A DNA stretch of 64,000 bases, taken from assembly GCF_013344685.1 (NCBI RefSeq), contig NZ_CP050137.1:2287001-2351000 (forward strand). Reading direction: 5' to 3'. Below, piece after piece: positions 62,705 to 64,000 of this stretch. Made by a program: the position numbers and the translations under genes. This DNA comes from Sphingomonas sp. CL5.1 (lineage in GTDB: Bacteria > Pseudomonadota > Alphaproteobacteria > Sphingomonadales > Sphingomonadaceae). The notes under the pieces are model-generated. The model searched no databases, was not told the origin of the DNA, and saw nothing but the letters and a program-made list of their open reading frames with translations. The number at the start of each line of letters is the position of its first letter. The stretch's first letter is position 1.

Positions 62705-62737
62705 CTGTGTGACACTGAGGTTACGCTAATATGACAG
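62705..62737 (-). promoter_or_regulatory. Pho-box-like repeat overlapping the end of phoR
   Basis: On the minus strand three consecutive 11-mers read CTGTCATATTA, GCGTAACCTCA and GTGTCACACAG. The first matches the Pho-box half-site CTGTCAT exactly and the third matches at TGTCA; the middle one is poor. The spacing of 11 bp is that of PhoB sites. It lies about 50 bp upstream of the pstS start, with the phoR stop codon inside it. Confidence 0.6.
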
Positions 62738-63980
62738 CGGCATCGGCCGCGCGCAGCATCACCGTGACGCGCGTGCCCTCGCCGACCGTGCTGGCGATAT
62801 CGAGCCTGCCGCGATGACGCTCCACGATATGCTTGACGATCGCGAGGCCAAGGCCAGTGCCGCCGAGCGAACGGCTGCGCCCGGCATCGACGCGATAGAA
62901 GCGTTCGGTGAGCCGAGGCAGATGCTCGGGCGGGATGCCCTCGCCCTGATCGGCGACGACGAGGCGGACCATGTTCCCCGCCGCCGGCGCCGCCTCGACG
63001 CGGATCGGCGTGCCGGGGCGGCCGTATTTCATCGCATTGCCGATCAGGTTGTGCAGGAGCTGGGAGAGCTGGACGGCATCCCCCGTCACCACCGGCAGGC
63101 CGGGTGTGACGTGGAGCGAGATATCGTGCCCGCGCCCGTCATGCGCGCCAGCCAGCGCTGTTGCCGTCTCGCGGATCAGCCGCGCAAGATCGATCGAATC
63201 GGGCGGCTGGCGGAACTTGTCCGCCTCGATCCGCGACAGGCTCATCAGGTCGCCGACCAGCCGATCCATCCGCTGCGCCTCGTCGAACACGATGCGCAGG
63301 AAGCGAGTGCGGATTTCCGCGTCGTCGCCCGCCTCGTCGGCCAGCGTCTCGACATAGCCGAGGATCGAGGCGAGCGGGGTGCGCAGCTCATGGCTGGCAT
63401 TGGCGACGAAATCGACGCGCATCTTCTCGGCGGCATGGGCGTCGGTGCGGTCGAGCAGGTGGATCAGCCGGCGGTTGCCACCGATCGCGTTGGCGCGCAT
63501 CTCCCATCGCTGGTTCAGCCCGCCCAGCCCGACCAGCTCGATCGGCGGCGGCTCGCCGTCGCGCGGCTGCGAAAGATGCGTGGCGGCGGCCGGATGCCGG
63601 ATCGCGGTGCGCACGTCCTCTCCCGCGACATGCTCGCCGAACAGCGTCCGCGCCGCGCGGTTGGCGAGCGCGACGCGCGTGCCCTCGAGCAGCAGCACCG
63701 GCTCGAGGATGGCGTCGATCGCCACCTCGATCGCGGGGCCGGGGACGGCGGCGTCGCGGGCGAGGGCGGCGGCCTCCGCCTCCCGCTCCTCGCGCATCTG
63801 CGAGGCGGCGAGCAGCGCGACCAACCCGCCGGCGAGCGCGACCAGCGGCACCTGCCAGTCGCCCGCCAGCGCCCAGGTGACGGCTGCCGTCACGGCGACG
63901 ATGCCGGCCGCGAGCCAGCCGCGAGGGGTGATTCCGTCCAGCACGGCGCGCGCTTTAGCCGATCGCCGGCGCGCGCGCAT
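62721..63980 (-). CDS. phoR: Phosphate regulon sensor histidine kinase PhoR
   Basis: 419 aa. Two N-terminal membrane helices (GWLAAGIVAVTAAVTWAL, VPLVALAGGLVALLAA), a PAS-like segment (VLLLEGTRVALANRAARTLFG), the phospho-acceptor H197 in NASHELRTPL and the ATPase boxes NLIGNAMKYG, DQGEGIPPEHL and GGTGLGLAIVKHI. It autophosphorylates under phosphate limitation and activates PhoB. Gene complete, starting 20 bp from the window edge. Confidence 0.94.
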   Translation of the reverse strand: MRARRRSAKARAVLDGITPRGWLAAGIVAVTAAVTWALAGDWQVPLVALAGGLVALLAASQMREEREAEAAALARDAAVPGPAIEVAIDAILEPVLLLEGTRVALANRAARTLFGEHVAGEDVRTAIRHPAAATHLSQPRDGEPPPIELVGLGGLNQRWEMRANAIGGNRRLIHLLDRTDAHAAEKMRVDFVANASHELRTPLASILGYVETLADEAGDDAEIRTRFLRIVFDEAQRMDRLVGDLMSLSRIEADKFRQPPDSIDLARLIRETATALAGAHDGRGHDISLHVTPGLPVVTGDAVQLSQLLHNLIGNAMKYGRPGTPIRVEAAPAAGNMVRLVVADQGEGIPPEHLPRLTERFYRVDAGRSRSLGGTGLGLAIVKHIVERHRGRLDIASTVGEGTRVTVMLRAADAAVILA

Positions 63981-64000
63981 CCGGGCGTAAACCGAAAGGT

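Overview
The window is chromosomal DNA of a GC-rich alphaproteobacterium, most likely a sphingomonad. This rests on gene content (DUF4893 and DUF4403 lipoproteins, a DUF1465/RcdA homologue, DUF2794, a long-form PstC/PstA transporter, a PyrB plus degenerate dihydroorotase pair), frequent GTG starts and ATGA-coupled operons. No 16S gene is present, so the genus is an inference.

Backbone, left arm (1-15.2 kb): an RHH-like protein and a SPOR lipoprotein; pyrB with a dihydroorotase-like partner that has lost its metal ligands; a DUF4893 lipoprotein; ruvX coupled to a DUF3089 hydrolase; gatC-gatA-(small membrane ORF)-gatB; a coupled secreted protein/M48 peptidase/secreted protein trio; moaB; and a DUF885 peptidase-like protein.

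Genomic island (about 15.22-37.19 kb): an integrative and mobilizable element sits against the 3' end of tRNA-Arg(UCU). A degenerate copy of the tRNA 3' end lies at the far left edge. The right end holds a large serine recombinase whose reading frame runs into the tRNA gene. The element has a MobA/MobL-type relaxase with an inverted-repeat-rich region beside it (candidate oriT) but no visible type IV secretion genes. Its left half, all on the minus strand, looks like an anti-phage module: a WYL regulator, a Cas4-like/DUF2779 nuclease, and a tightly packed four-gene operon (SNF2 helicase, unrecognised coiled-coil protein, type III-like Mod, type III-like Res). A 19-bp palindrome recurs upstream of the nuclease and of the helicase operon, with a weaker copy before the WYL gene, so one regulator probably controls all three units. 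The middle carries two more DEDD-type exonuclease-like proteins and a cluster of small stem-loops. The right half carries a three-gene plus-strand cassette of unknown function.

Backbone, right arm (37.3-64 kb): a queuosine-precursor-type transporter, a thiolase, a prepilin peptidase, an aldehyde dehydrogenase, two divergent DUF465 genes, an RcdA homologue, a nitronate monooxygenase, a gamma-carbonic anhydrase-like protein, DoxX, DUF4403, erpA-xth, an LplT-like MFS carrier, pgsA-moaD-moaE, a divergent oxyR/ahpC-ahpD peroxide-defence locus, TauE and cysE (sulfur assimilation), DUF2794, a short-chain dehydrogenase, and the complete phosphate regulon phoR-pstS-pstC-pstA-pstB-phoU-phoB with a Pho-box-like repeat at the end of phoR.

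The most interesting target is the WYL-controlled helicase/coiled-coil/Mod/Res plus nuclease cluster, which is not any classical R-M, BREX or DISARM layout that I recognise.
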